Assembly: GCF_019977755.1 (NCBI RefSeq)
Contig: NZ_AP025145.1
Location: forward strand, 1,488,001 to 1,552,000
Direction: 5' to 3'
DNA: 64,000 nucleotides
Source of the DNA: Vibrio penaeicida
GTDB lineage: Bacteria > Pseudomonadota > Gammaproteobacteria > Enterobacterales > Vibrionaceae
Shown: one piece after another, positions 25,965 through 38,440 of the stretch
Numbering within the stretch: the first letter of the stretch is position 1
Layout: every line of letters begins with the position of its first letter
Notes under the pieces: generated by a model
Database searches by the model: none
Told to the model about the DNA's origin: nothing
What the model saw: the letters and a program-made list of their open reading frames with translations, nothing else
Translations under genes and position numbers: made by a program

Positions 25965-27118
25965 AGTTCAACGACCGATGTGCCAGATTCGGCAGAACAT
26001 ATGTGCAGCTCGGCATGTAGCCCGAATTTATCAAAATAACTGGGGATCACGTCTTTCTGAATAAGTGGAATGGCTTCTTTAGGGGCAAGTGCAATAACAC
26101 AGCCACCAAAGCCTCCGCCCGTCATTCTTACGCCACCCGTGCTCCCTATCAAATCGTCGATTTTAGCCACCAAGTAATCAATTTCTGGAATAGTGATTTC
26201 AAAATCTTCTTTCATCGAACGATGGGATTCGCGCATCAGTGCAGACAGTGCTTCGACGTTACGCTGTTTCAACGCCAAACTGGCGGATACCGTTCTTTCG
26301 TTTTCAGTGATCACATGCTTTGCTCGGCGATAAACCACGTCGCTTAGCTGATCTTTAGCAAAGTACAATTGCTGTTCTGATACGTCTCTCAAAGCCGGAA
26401 CATCGAAGAATTTTGCAGCTTCTTCGCATTGTTGGCGTCGCGTGTTGTATTCACTGTCTACCAAGCCACGCTTCTTGTTGGAATTGATGATTAGAACCCC
26501 CAATTCGTCTGGCAGCGAGATTGGTAACGTTTCTAATGTTCGGCAATCGATAAGCAGTGCACTGCCCTCTTTGCCTTTTGCTGAAATCAACTGATCCATG
26601 ATGCCGCAATTACAGCCTACAAACTGGTTTTCGGCTTCTTGTCCGTTAAGCGCAATGTCTTGTTCGTCAATATCGAGGCCGTAGATCTCAGACATGGTTT
26701 TACCAATCGCGACCTCCAGTGACGCAGAAGAACTCAATCCTGTTCCTTGGGGGATATTGCCTGAAATCACCAGATCTGCCCCCTGAAAGACGTACCCACG
26801 ATGGCGTAAATGCAGTACAACGCCACGAATGTAGTTCGACCACATTTTATTTGGCTCATTTAATATCGGTTCTGCGATATTAAACTCGTCGTATTCACTG
26901 CCATAATCCAACGCAATGACTCTGATTAAGTTGTCTTCTCGCTTTTTAGCTGCCACAACCGTTTGATAGTTGATGGCACATGGCAACACAAACCCATCAT
27001 TATAATCGGTGTGCTCACCTATCAGATTTACTCGCCCAGGAGCTTGAATTAAGTGACTAGATTCTTGCTCAAACGCATCGATAAACGAATGTTGTACGTG
27101 TTTCACCAGTTCGTTCAT
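25961..27118 (-). CDS. galK: Galactokinase
   Basis: The 385-residue GHMP kinase phosphorylates alpha-galactose at C1. Visible motifs are the galactokinase signature GRVNLIGEHTDYNDG, the ATP-binding GLSSSASLEVAIG, and the C-terminal MTGGGFGGCVIAL. I place the start at the ATG at 27118, preceded by GGAG at 8 bp and giving a length close to the E. coli enzyme. The frame could be extended to 27154, but that would overlap the end of galT. It is translationally coupled to galM. Confidence 0.93.
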   Translation of the reverse strand: MNELVKHVQHSFIDAFEQESSHLIQAPGRVNLIGEHTDYNDGFVLPCAINYQTVVAAKKREDNLIRVIALDYGSEYDEFNIAEPILNEPNKMWSNYIRGVVLHLRHRGYVFQGADLVISGNIPQGTGLSSSASLEVAIGKTMSEIYGLDIDEQDIALNGQEAENQFVGCNCGIMDQLISAKGKEGSALLIDCRTLETLPISLPDELGVLIINSNKKRGLVDSEYNTRRQQCEEAAKFFDVPALRDVSEQQLYFAKDQLSDVVYRRAKHVITENERTVSASLALKQRNVEALSALMRESHRSMKEDFEITIPEIDYLVAKIDDLIGSTGGVRMTGGGFGGCVIALAPKEAIPLIQKDVIPSYFDKFGLHAELHICSAESGTSVVEL

Positions 27119-27150
27119 GTTTTCTCTCCGAATCATTTTACCAAGTGATA

Positions 27151-28203
27151 TCAAGCTTGCTTGTAATGCACATCACTCAGTGCAGATAACTTTTCTGCCG
27201 CTTGTTCTGGCGTTAGATCTCGCTGATATTCCGCAAGCATTTCGTAGCCCACCATAAATTTTCGTACGCTGGCATTGCGTAATAGCGGTGGGTAAAAATG
27301 GGCGTGTAGTTGCCAATGATCAATGTCGCGCTCGTCTTTAAAGTACGGAGCAAAGTGCCACCCCATCGAATAGGGGAACGAGCATTGAAATAGATTATCG
27401 TATCGAGTTGTTAAGGATTTAAGTGCTTTGGCAAGATCCTCCCTCTGTGCCCCATTCAGCTCAGCAAAACGCTGCGCTTTAAACTTCGGGAGCAGTAATG
27501 TTTCGAATGGCCAAGATGCCCAGTAAGGAACAACGGCAATCCAGCTGTCCGTTTCGACAACAACCCGCTCTTGCAACGCTTGTTCCCTCAGCGCGTAATC
27601 CAACAGTAAATTACTGCCATGAGAGTCTCTGTACTCCCATAACAACCCATCTTTACGTGCGATTTCATTCGGTAGAAAGCTGTTCGCCCAGATCTGACCA
27701 TGCGGGTGAGGCTGAGAACACCCCATCATTTCACCTTTATTTTCGAAAGCTTGTACCCAAAGGTATTCTTTACCGAGTTCTGTCACTTGAGCGTCCCAAG
27801 TGTTTACCACTTCCGTAATTTGACTCACACTCAATTCAGGCAGTGTTTTGCTATGGTCGGGAGAAAAACAAATCACTCGGCTAAGTCCATTAGCCGCACC
27901 ACTTTGAAAAAGTGGGTCGTCCGATTTTTCTGGTGCAGGAGAATCTGGCATAAGTGCTGCGAAATCATTTTGGAACACAAAACACCCTTTGTAATCTGGG
28001 TTCACTTCTCCTGACACGCGTGTATTCGTTGGACATAGAAAACAGTCAACTTGATAGCTTTCCTCGCTACCCAGTTCAATTTCATCACTTTGCCCACTCC
28101 ATGGGCGTTTTGCTCGGTGTGGAGAAACCAATATCCATTGCCCAGTTAATGGGTTGTATCGTCTGTGAGGGTGCTCCTTGGGGTCAAATTGACCTAAATT
28201 CAT
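27151..28203 (-). CDS. galT: Galactose-1-phosphate uridylyltransferase
   Basis: The 350-residue protein is the second enzyme of the Leloir pathway, exchanging UDP between UDP-glucose and galactose-1-phosphate. The active-site motif HPHGQ lies in [16 protein letters not shown]. Cys pairs near residues 54-57 (CFLC) are placed as in the metal-binding site of the E. coli enzyme. The last part ([17 protein letters not shown]) completes the HIT-like fold. AAGGA precedes the ATG. A GalR-type operator lies 15 bp upstream of the start codon, next to the ribosome-binding site. No galE is in the window. Confidence 0.93.
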   Translation of the reverse strand: MNLGQFDPKEHPHRRYNPLTGQWILVSPHRAKRPWSGQSDEIELGSEESYQVDCFLCPTNTRVSGEVNPDYKGCFVFQNDFAALMPDSPAPEKSDDPLFQSGAANGLSRVICFSPDHSKTLPELSVSQITEVVNTWDAQVTELGKEYLWVQAFENKGEMMGCSQPHPHGQIWANSFLPNEIARKDGLLWEYRDSHGSNLLLDYALREQALQERVVVETDSWIAVVPYWASWPFETLLLPKFKAQRFAELNGAQREDLAKALKSLTTRYDNLFQCSFPYSMGWHFAPYFKDERDIDHWQLHAHFYPPLLRNASVRKFMVGYEMLAEYQRDLTPEQAAEKLSALSDVHYKQA

Positions 28204-28217
28204 TGCTTAATTCCTTG

Positions 28218-28231
28218 TGTATACGTTTACA
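28218..28231. promoter_or_regulatory. GalR-type operator before galT
   Basis: TGTATACGTTTACA differs by one base from a perfect TGTAAACGTTTACA operator of the LacI/GalR family. It lies between the lacZ stop and galT, immediately 5' of the galT Shine-Dalgarno sequence. Repression of galTKM by the GalR encoded at 4659 is likely. Confidence 0.7.
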
Positions 28232-28285
28232 ATTTATATTAAAATTCTTTTCATCCAGAGATTAAATCCAAGATTACTCGCCGAT

Positions 28286-31566
<3,281 letters not shown>

Positions 31567-31600
31567 GCTCTTTGATGCCCAATTTAAAAAGAGAAAAGAA

Positions 31601-31623
31601 TGCCGCAGCCCTACACTGCGGCA
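31601..31623 (-). terminator. Rho-independent terminator of the importer operon
   Basis: TGCCGCAG (31601-31608) and CTGCGGCA (31616-31623) form a perfect stem with a 7-base loop. On the minus strand a T-rich run follows (the A-rich 31586-31600). It separates the importer operon from lacZ. Confidence 0.8.
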
Positions 31624-31635
31624 AATCAAACCGAT

Positions 31636-32862
31636 TTACTTAAAGGTTCTTTGACGCGCTTTTTCAAGGCGCTTCAAAATCTTGTCTAGGCGCTCAGGGT
31701 GAACCATAAATTCTTGGAACCCTTTCATCCCTTCTTTCGCCATCGCAGGATCGGTATCTCGGTCGTAAAACTGTGCTGTGCCTGCTGCACTGCTTAACAT
31801 TGCTACGCCTTTGTTCAAGAACGGATCGTCCTTAACTGAGGCCTTTTTGTTGGTTGGAATTTGAAGAATGCTGTCGTTAATCAATGATTGAATTTCAGGA
31901 GTCGCGACAAACGCTAGGAATTTGCGTGCTTCTTCTTTGTTCTTCGCTTTGCTAGGAATATGAATGGTATCCATAGGCGCGTCTTCGGCTAAGCCCACAG
32001 ATGAATCAATCACAGGGAACTGGAAGAAGCCCATTTTGCCATCCATTTCTGGTGGGAAGTTTGGCGTGATGAAGTTACCAATTAGGTACATCGCGGCTTT
32101 TCCGTTGTAGAGGAAAGGCTGCGCTTCTTGCCAAGAGTAGGACGCGTGATTTTCCAAAAAGTAACCAGGCTCAACCAATTCAGCCCACTTCGCAAAGGTC
32201 TTCTTCACACGTTCATCGGTATAAGGCACTTTTCCATCCATTAGCTGAATGTGGAAATCCAAACCATTGGTACGAAGGTTCAAGTAATCAAACCAACCCG
32301 CAGCTGTCCACAAGTACTTGGTTCCAATGGCAAACGGAGCCACGTCATTCGCTTTCAATTTAGCGGCAGCGGATTTTAGGTCGTCCCACGTTTTAGGCTC
32401 TGAAATACCAAATTTTTCAAACAGATCTTTACGGTAGTAAACGCCCCATTGGTAATAGGTATAAGGCACACCGTATTTCTTCCCATTGACCGACATAGCA
32501 GGCGCAGCGGAAGAGAAATCTTCGTTCATACCATTTTGTGCCCACAGATCACTGACGTCTTCTAGCAACCCACGATCCACAAATGTTTTCATACGGTTAC
32601 CTGCAAACCAGAACACAACATCTGGTGGCGACGTCACCAACCAATTGCGGATCGTCGTTTTGTACGACTCGTGGTCATAGAGGTTGTATTTCACCTCGAC
32701 ATCCGGATTTGCCTTTTGAAAGCGCGCGACGACTTCATCCCATGCTTTCTTTGGCGCAGCGTCCGATGCATTTGAGTTAATCACCAGCGTACCAGCAACA
32801 GCGGTACTGGCTATTGAGGCTGCGAGCATCACCGAAGTCGCAATGTGTTTCACGTAGTTCAT
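31636..32862 (-). CDS. Periplasmic sugar-binding protein of an ABC importer
   Basis: The 408-residue protein has a signal peptide ending in STAVAG. The mature part is a family 1 extracellular solute-binding protein: TLVINSNASDAAPKKAWDEV, FQKANPDVEV, SPPDVVFWFAGN, YGVPYTYYQWGVYYRKDLFEKF. It delivers a sugar to the two permeases encoded upstream in the same operon. The position next to lacZ and galTKM suggests a galactoside, but the ligand is not readable from the sequence. Confidence 0.85.
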   Translation of the reverse strand: MNYVKHIATSVMLAASIASTAVAGTLVINSNASDAAPKKAWDEVVARFQKANPDVEVKYNLYDHESYKTTIRNWLVTSPPDVVFWFAGNRMKTFVDRGLLEDVSDLWAQNGMNEDFSSAAPAMSVNGKKYGVPYTYYQWGVYYRKDLFEKFGISEPKTWDDLKSAAAKLKANDVAPFAIGTKYLWTAAGWFDYLNLRTNGLDFHIQLMDGKVPYTDERVKKTFAKWAELVEPGYFLENHASYSWQEAQPFLYNGKAAMYLIGNFITPNFPPEMDGKMGFFQFPVIDSSVGLAEDAPMDTIHIPSKAKNKEEARKFLAFVATPEIQSLINDSILQIPTNKKASVKDDPFLNKGVAMLSSAAGTAQFYDRDTDPAMAKEGMKGFQEFMVHPERLDKILKRLEKARQRTFK

Positions 32863-32970
32863 AATAAGGTCCTTGTTGTTGAGCGGTGCTCTTTGTGATC
32901 CAAAATAGGATTATTATTGTTTTACTTTTGCCAAACCCGTTGAAAATCTTATGCCTTAGTTTCGATGCGA

Positions 32971-33822
32971 TTATCCTTTTGTCGCCCCGAGTGTAAGCCC
33001 GGCAATAAAGTGGCGTTGCATCGTAAAAAATAGAACAACTGGCGGTATTGCCGCGACAACAGCGCCAGCAGAAATAAACTGCCAAGAAGCCAACCACTGA
33101 CCGCGCAACGCACTTAGCCCTGCTGTCACCGGTCTTACTTCGTCACTTTGTACTAACACCAGAGCCCAGAAAAAATCATTCCAAATAAAGGTGAACACCA
33201 ATACCGAGAGTGCAGCCAGTGCCGGCCTCACGAGTGGCAACACGACATGCCAGAAAATTCGCCATTCGCTTACACCTTCAACACGAGCCGCTTCGATCAA
33301 CGCATCAGGGATTCCGACAATAAAGTTACGCATAAACAAGGTGCAAAACCCTGCCTGAAAAGCGATATGGAATAAGATCAATGCCGAACGTGTGTCGTAT
33401 AAGCCGAAAGTTATCGTTAGATCGCGTACCGGAATCATAAGGATTTGAAATGGAACAAAATTCCCGGCAATGAAGGTGGCGAATATCCAGATATTGGCTT
33501 TGAAGTTAAATTTTGCGAGGGCATAACCACCAAGAGTAGACAACGCAACAGCACCTGCAACTGCGGGTAAGGTAATCATAAGACTGTTAAGTAGGTACTG
33601 CCCCATCGGGGTTGAAGTGAACACTTGCGAATAATTTTCGAAAAATTGTATCTCGCTTGGAATACCCCAGTAGTTACCTTTGTTGATATCTTCGATGGAT
33701 CGAATAGACGTCATCATTACCGCCATAAGAGGAAGCAGCCACATCAGAATCGAAATAGGCAAAGCAACACGATAGCTAATATTGGTAAAGCGCCCGGCTT
33801 TTTGAATGGGTTGTGGGTACAT
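32971..33822 (-). CDS. Sugar ABC importer permease, MalG-like
   Basis: The 283-residue protein has six membrane segments and the cytoplasmic EAA loop (EAARVEGVSEWRIFWHVVLPL) that docks onto the ATPase. The length and topology are those of CUT1 MalG-type subunits. Its ATG overlaps the last base of the stop codon of the other permease (TAATG), so the two are translated together. The binding-protein gene follows 108 bp downstream. Confidence 0.87.
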   Translation of the reverse strand: MYPQPIQKAGRFTNISYRVALPISILMWLLPLMAVMMTSIRSIEDINKGNYWGIPSEIQFFENYSQVFTSTPMGQYLLNSLMITLPAVAGAVALSTLGGYALAKFNFKANIWIFATFIAGNFVPFQILMIPVRDLTITFGLYDTRSALILFHIAFQAGFCTLFMRNFIVGIPDALIEAARVEGVSEWRIFWHVVLPLVRPALAALSVLVFTFIWNDFFWALVLVQSDEVRPVTAGLSALRGQWLASWQFISAGAVVAAIPPVVLFFTMQRHFIAGLTLGATKG

Positions 33823-34748
33823 TACTTTTCACTCCTCAACATACGCCACAAGAAGTAAGCGATATAAACGTCCATGATTAAGAACAGAACAACGGAGACA
33901 GAAGCTCCATACCCCATTCGATAATTGAAAATCGACTCTTCATACATTTGATATGCCAGAACAGAAGAGCTACCCCAAGGACCACCTGCGGTCATGGTTG
34001 CCACTAGATCGAAAGATCGAAGTGCGCCAATAACGGTAACGACAATGGCAATAAAAGTGGCGGGTCTGAGCTGAGGGAGGACGACATACCAAAGCATTCG
34101 CCATTTTTTTGCGCCATCCAAACGCGCCGCTTCAATTTGTTCAGGATCGAGATTGTTCATCCCAGTGAGATACAAAATCATGCAATACGACACCTGAGGC
34201 CACAAACCAGCGGCAATAATGCCGTAGGTGACATAATCTTCATCCGATAAAATTGCGATAGGTTCGAAACCCATGCTTGATAAAGTGATGTTAAATAAGC
34301 CGAATGTCGGATCGTAAAACCACGCAAATACCAGCCCAACAACTACTTGCGAAATAACAAATGGGAAAAAGAATAAAGATTTAACAACCCGAATGCCTTT
34401 AACCTGCTGATTAAGGAAAAGCGCAATTGCTAGCCCTGCGGGGGGCGCTATCATGAAAAAGATCAGCCATAGAAAGTTATTTTTCAAAGAGGTATAGAAA
34501 GCTTCGGATTCAAACAGCTCGACATAGTTACCCAATCCAACCCATGTTTTTTCGCCTAATCCATCCCATTCAAAAAAACTCAACCAAATGCTGTCTATGA
34601 TTGGGTAAATCACGTAAACCAGAAAAATCGCCATTGCAGGCAACAAAAATAACCACGGTGTATATCGCCGAAGTGTACTTCTTTTCCTCTTTGCTGAAGG
34701 CATCCCGTTTCGGGGGTATATCGTTTTCACAGATTGTTCCATTTTCAT
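33822..34748 (-). CDS. Sugar ABC importer permease, MalF-like
   Basis: The 308-residue protein has six membrane segments and the EAA loop as IEAARLDGAKKWRMLWYVVL. A basic N-terminal stretch (AKRKRSTLRRYTPW) precedes the first helix, as in UgpA/MalF-type CUT1 subunits. AAGGA lies a few bases before the ATG at 34748; an ATG two codons later is also possible. It is the first gene of the importer operon and diverges from the ATPase gene across a region holding a GalR-type and a CRP-like site. Confidence 0.87.
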   Translation of the reverse strand: MKMEQSVKTIYPRNGMPSAKRKRSTLRRYTPWLFLLPAMAIFLVYVIYPIIDSIWLSFFEWDGLGEKTWVGLGNYVELFESEAFYTSLKNNFLWLIFFMIAPPAGLAIALFLNQQVKGIRVVKSLFFFPFVISQVVVGLVFAWFYDPTFGLFNITLSSMGFEPIAILSDEDYVTYGIIAAGLWPQVSYCMILYLTGMNNLDPEQIEAARLDGAKKWRMLWYVVLPQLRPATFIAIVVTVIGALRSFDLVATMTAGGPWGSSSVLAYQMYEESIFNYRMGYGASVSVVLFLIMDVYIAYFLWRMLRSEK

Positions 34749-34883
34749 GCATTCCTTTTCAATTTTCGCCCAAATCGCTTTGAATCAAAGTAGAAGCGAT
34801 TTGCGAAAAAATGCTGCCTCTTACCTGTGTGTATTATCAATATAGGATCATCGGCGTAATTTTGCACAGTATAAAACCCAAAA

Positions 34884-34897
34884 TGTAAACGTTTCCA
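34884..34897. promoter_or_regulatory. GalR/LacI-type operator in the importer divergent region
   Basis: TGTAAACGTTTCCA keeps the whole left half-site and the centre of the LacI/GalR consensus, with one mismatch in the right half. It lies between the permease operon and the ATPase gene and could control both. Confidence 0.65.
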
Positions 34898-34924
34898 CAA
34901 AATTCATCAAAACGGGGCCTTTTT

Positions 34925-34942
34925 AGTTGATCACGATCAACT
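34925..34942. promoter_or_regulatory. CRP-like palindrome in the importer divergent region
   Basis: AGTTGATC-AC-GATCAACT is a perfect palindrome sharing the TGATC-N2-GATCA core of CRP sites, but with T in place of the outer G of TGTGA. It lies about 30 bp from the GalR-type site, as expected for catabolite control of a sugar importer. Another dimeric regulator is possible. Confidence 0.5.
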
Positions 34943-35028
34943 ATTATTAACAAGTCGCTAACAAAAAACGCTCGTTCACGTATTTTAAATTTTAATTATT
35001 TCTATTTGCTTGTACTTGGGAGTCCAAA

Positions 35029-36120
35029 ATGGCAGACATCACTCTACAAAACGTCATAAAAGAATATGGCGATATAAGAACGATTCACGGCGTAGACTTA
35101 GAGATCAATAATGGTGAGTTTGTCGTTTTTGTTGGTCCTTCCGGTTGCGGGAAGTCAACTCTACTCAGGTTAATCGCAGGACTTGAGGAAATTACCGATG
35201 GGACGATTGAAATAGAAAACGAAATTGTTAACGACGTCGATCCTGCTGAACGTGGCGTCGCCATGGTTTTCCAATCATACGCGCTCTACCCCCATATGAC
35301 CGTAGAAGAAAATATGGGCTTTGGGTTGAAGATGACGGGTCACTCTAAAGAAAAAGTGGCAAAACAAGTTGCTGTTGCTGCAAAAACGTTACAACTGGAC
35401 CCACTGCTTAAACGTAAACCAAAAGAGCTGTCGGGCGGTCAAAGGCAAAGGGTAGCGATTGGTCGCGCCATTGTGCGTAACCCTAAAGTGTTCTTGTTTG
35501 ACGAGCCGCTTTCCAATTTGGATGCTGAATTGCGCGTGGAAATGCGTCTTCAAATAGCGAAGTTACACCAAGAATTGCAAAACACCATGGTATACGTAAC
35601 GCACGACCAAGTTGAAGCTATGACATTAGCCGATAAGATAGTCGTATTACGGGCGGGCAATGTAGAACAAGTAGGAACGCCACTCGATCTGTATCATCAC
35701 CCCATCAACGAATTTGTCGCCGGATTTATCGGTTCGCCCAAAATGAACTTCATCCCCACACAATTAATTTCATATTCAGCTCAAACGCTCACATTAAAGT
35801 CCCCCGACGATTCAATAATAACCATCCCGTATAAAAACGAATTGTCTGCAAAGCCTGGAGAATCGCTTACTCTCGGAATAAGACCCGAACATCTCATAAT
35901 TGGAGAAGAAAGTGATATTCAATTCCAATTCAATAGCGAAGTAGTAGAAAGACTCGGGAACAGTACTTATATGTTTGGGCAATCATTGGGGATCGATGGA
36001 TTCACAGTGTATTCACCGGGTGATCAAGACGTTAGTAAATATCAGTCGTTAACGCTTGGGTGCCAAGCTCAAGATATTCATCTGTTTTATCAAAACGGTC
36101 AAAATGTAACAGCAAAATAA
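35029..36120 (+). CDS. ABC importer ATPase, MalK/UgpC type
   Basis: The 363-residue protein has Walker [10 protein letters not shown] (about 38-46), signature [14 protein letters not shown], Walker [13 protein letters not shown] and the switch His in [13 protein letters not shown]-terminal TOBE/regulatory domain follows ([21 protein letters not shown]). It energises CUT1 sugar importers and most likely serves the divergent permeases, which lack an ATPase in their own operon. It may be shared by other importers, as with MsmK-like ATPases. Confidence 0.88.
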   Translation: MADITLQNVIKEYGDIRTIHGVDLEINNGEFVVFVGPSGCGKSTLLRLIAGLEEITDGTIEIENEIVNDVDPAERGVAMVFQSYALYPHMTVEENMGFGLKMTGHSKEKVAKQVAVAAKTLQLDPLLKRKPKELSGGQRQRVAIGRAIVRNPKVFLFDEPLSNLDAELRVEMRLQIAKLHQELQNTMVYVTHDQVEAMTLADKIVVLRAGNVEQVGTPLDLYHHPINEFVAGFIGSPKMNFIPTQLISYSAQTLTLKSPDDSIITIPYKNELSAKPGESLTLGIRPEHLIIGEESDIQFQFNSEVVERLGNSTYMFGQSLGIDGFTVYSPGDQDVSKYQSLTLGCQAQDIHLFYQNGQNVTAK

Positions 36121-36467
36121 CCAATTCGGGAGGGTTTTCCTCCCAACTCCCCTCCAAATCAGTGTAAAAAATTGTTTCAACCATTTCTCTAAATTCACAT
36201 AATCCACCCATATTTTTTCTCACTTTTGATGCTTGTGAAATAAGCTCATTTTTGACGTGATCATCATCACACTTATGTATTGTGCAACCTAGAAAAAGCT
36301 CATAGATAGTTTTATTAGTATGTCATAATCCGCCGAATATTAGCTCGGTATTCATAAAACTGATAATACATAACACTGAGTGAACTAACGTTTGTCGGAA
36401 TTTATTTCCGTGAATAGCTCTATTTTCGACTAACAATAAATTTACTTACCAACGTGTGAGGGTAGCT
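36121..36467. other. Region between the ATPase and chemoreceptor genes
   Basis: No gene was seen. It holds a short GC-rich hairpin (GGGAGG at 36128 with CCTCCC at 36139, no T-run), a good CRP-type site at 36256, and GAGGGT just before the chemoreceptor ATG. Confidence 0.5.
36256..36271. promoter_or_regulatory. CRP-type site upstream of the chemoreceptor gene
   Basis: CGTGAT-CATC-ATCACA matches the TGTGA-N6-TCACA pattern with a single outer mismatch. It lies about 200 bp before the start codon, consistent with cAMP-dependent activation. Confidence 0.65.
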
Positions 36468-38372
36468 ATGCGATTAGGTTTTAAAGCACGAATAAACTTG
36501 AGTGTTGTCTTGCTGGTAGCGGTATCTCTGTCAATTTTGGCAACGATTAGTATCATCAACCTTAAAGACGAAATGATTGCTGGGCTTCAAAATGCCACTC
36601 AGCAAAAACTGAACAGTCATGTAAAAGAAATTGAAACCGAGATGGAATCGAAAATTCGAACCATCCATCAGGGGGCTTTGCATTTCAGCAATGACCTAAG
36701 CGATCAAGAAAACATAGACCGAGTTCTTCTTCTCTCTGAAACCTCTTTGATCTCGGCAATAATGATTGCCTACACCGACGGTCGTAACTACATGTCTGAT
36801 GACGGCGGCATTAAAGAGGTGACCGACCGCTATCTAACCCGCCCTTGGTTTACTGATACGGTGCAGAGCAGAAAAACCATCACCAGTGATATTTATCAAG
36901 ACATCATCACCAAAAAACAAGTTATGAGCATTTCAGCACCGGTCTATCAAAACGGTGAGTTAATTGCTGTGCTGATCGGTGACGTAAATCTGGATGGCAT
37001 TGTTAACCAAGTGGGTTCTATGCGATTTGCTGGTGGTGCTGCAACCTTGTCTGATCGTAACCACAAATTTTTTGCGAGTGATGACCCTACCGATATTGGC
37101 AGAACACCTTCTCAAGTTAGCCCTACTTTCCAAGTGATCGAAAATGGCTTCCGCTCTGGTCAAAATGGTTTGGTTCAATTCCCTTACTTAGGCATCGACT
37201 TTGATGGTTACTTCCAACGTATTAAAGTAGATAACGAGAACTTCTGGACCCTTATGGTCTTTGTTGATCAAAGTACCGCATTATCTGATGTCAACGACGC
37301 AGTGAAAGCATCGATCTTTGTTGGGCTGTTGCTTCTAGCCATCTCAACCATCATTATCTTCTTTGTAATCAATCAATTGTTCCGACCATTAGATCACTTG
37401 AAAGCCGCGGTGTTGGATCTTTCAAATGGAAATGGTGACTTAACAGCGCGCCTTAAGGTCGAGCAAAATGACGACTTAGGCCAGATTTCTGAAGGCTTTA
37501 ACAAGTTTGTGTCTAACCTTCAAAACATGATTGGCGAGATCACTCAATCTAGCGCTCAAATTTCTGAAGGAATCCGAACACTCACCACATCGGCTAACCA
37601 AAACGAGCAAATGCTGCTTTCGCATTCGGCAGAAACCGAACAAGTGGTTACCTCTATTACTGAGATGAGTGAAAGTGCGCGTTCAGTAGCTGAAAGTGTG
37701 CAGCAGTCTTCTCAAGTTACCGTATCCACCGCCTCTGAAGCACACAATTCAAAGGCCGTGGTTAACAATGCTGTTCAAACGGTTCGCTCTTTAGTGGACG
37801 AAGTAGAAGAAATGGCAGAGCGTATTCAAGTAATGAATACCGATGCCAACCAAATCAGTGCGGTACTTTCCGTCATTGGTGACATTTCTGAACAAACAAA
37901 CCTTCTTGCGCTTAATGCTGCGATTGAAGCCGCGCGTGCAGGCGAACAGGGTAGAGGCTTTGCTGTAGTAGCAGATGAAGTTCGTGCCCTCGCTGCTCGA
38001 ACACAAAACAGCACCACTGAAATTTCAGACATGCTAACTCGCCTTCTGGATGGCACCGACAAAGTCGTGAACGCGATGGAGACGACAAAAGAACGCTGTA
38101 AGATCACAGCAGAAAAAACGTCAGAGGTTTCTGGCAGCTTAGATATTGTCTCTAACTCAGTAAATCAGATTGACGACATCAGCAGCCAGATTGCGACGGC
38201 GACTGAAGAACAAAGCGCCGTTTCAGATGAAATTTCACGCAACATGCTCGCCATTAGAGATATCGTCGAGTCGCTTGTTTCGAGCGGTCAAGACACGGTA
38301 TCCGTGACACAGTCACTCTCAAAATCCAATGCCCACCTAGAACATCTAGTCGGTCAATTTAAAGTTCAATAA
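36468..38372 (+). CDS. Methyl-accepting chemotaxis protein with periplasmic Cache-type sensor
   Basis: The 634-residue protein has an N-terminal membrane helix, a periplasmic dCache-like domain of about 250 residues (with [21 protein letters not shown] and VLIGDVNLD), a second membrane helix ([19 protein letters not shown]), a HAMP domain, and a long cytoplasmic coiled coil. The tip is the universal [20 protein letters not shown]. The ATG at 36468 follows GAGGGT. The ligand is unknown. Proximity to the galactoside importer and a CRP-type site suggests a nutrient receptor. A terminator follows immediately. Confidence 0.9.
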   Translation: MRLGFKARINLSVVLLVAVSLSILATISIINLKDEMIAGLQNATQQKLNSHVKEIETEMESKIRTIHQGALHFSNDLSDQENIDRVLLLSETSLISAIMIAYTDGRNYMSDDGGIKEVTDRYLTRPWFTDTVQSRKTITSDIYQDIITKKQVMSISAPVYQNGELIAVLIGDVNLDGIVNQVGSMRFAGGAATLSDRNHKFFASDDPTDIGRTPSQVSPTFQVIENGFRSGQNGLVQFPYLGIDFDGYFQRIKVDNENFWTLMVFVDQSTALSDVNDAVKASIFVGLLLLAISTIIIFFVINQLFRPLDHLKAAVLDLSNGNGDLTARLKVEQNDDLGQISEGFNKFVSNLQNMIGEITQSSAQISEGIRTLTTSANQNEQMLLSHSAETEQVVTSITEMSESARSVAESVQQSSQVTVSTASEAHNSKAVVNNAVQTVRSLVDEVEEMAERIQVMNTDANQISAVLSVIGDISEQTNLLALNAAIEAARAGEQGRGFAVVADEVRALAARTQNSTTEISDMLTRLLDGTDKVVNAMETTKERCKITAEKTSEVSGSLDIVSNSVNQIDDISSQIATATEEQSAVSDEISRNMLAIRDIVESLVSSGQDTVSVTQSLSKSNAHLEHLVGQFKVQ

Positions 38373-38375
38373 ACA

Positions 38376-38403
38376 AAAGGGCATCAGAAATGATGCCCTT
38401 TCT
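38376..38403 (+). terminator. Rho-independent terminator after the chemoreceptor gene
   Basis: AAAGGGCATC (38376-38385) pairs with GATGCCCTTT (38392-38401) around 6 bases and is followed by CTTCTTG. It rules out the upstream ATG at 38390 as the start of the next gene. Confidence 0.8.
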
Positions 38404-38440
38404 TCTTGTAACAAAATATTTCCATAAGGATATAGATACT

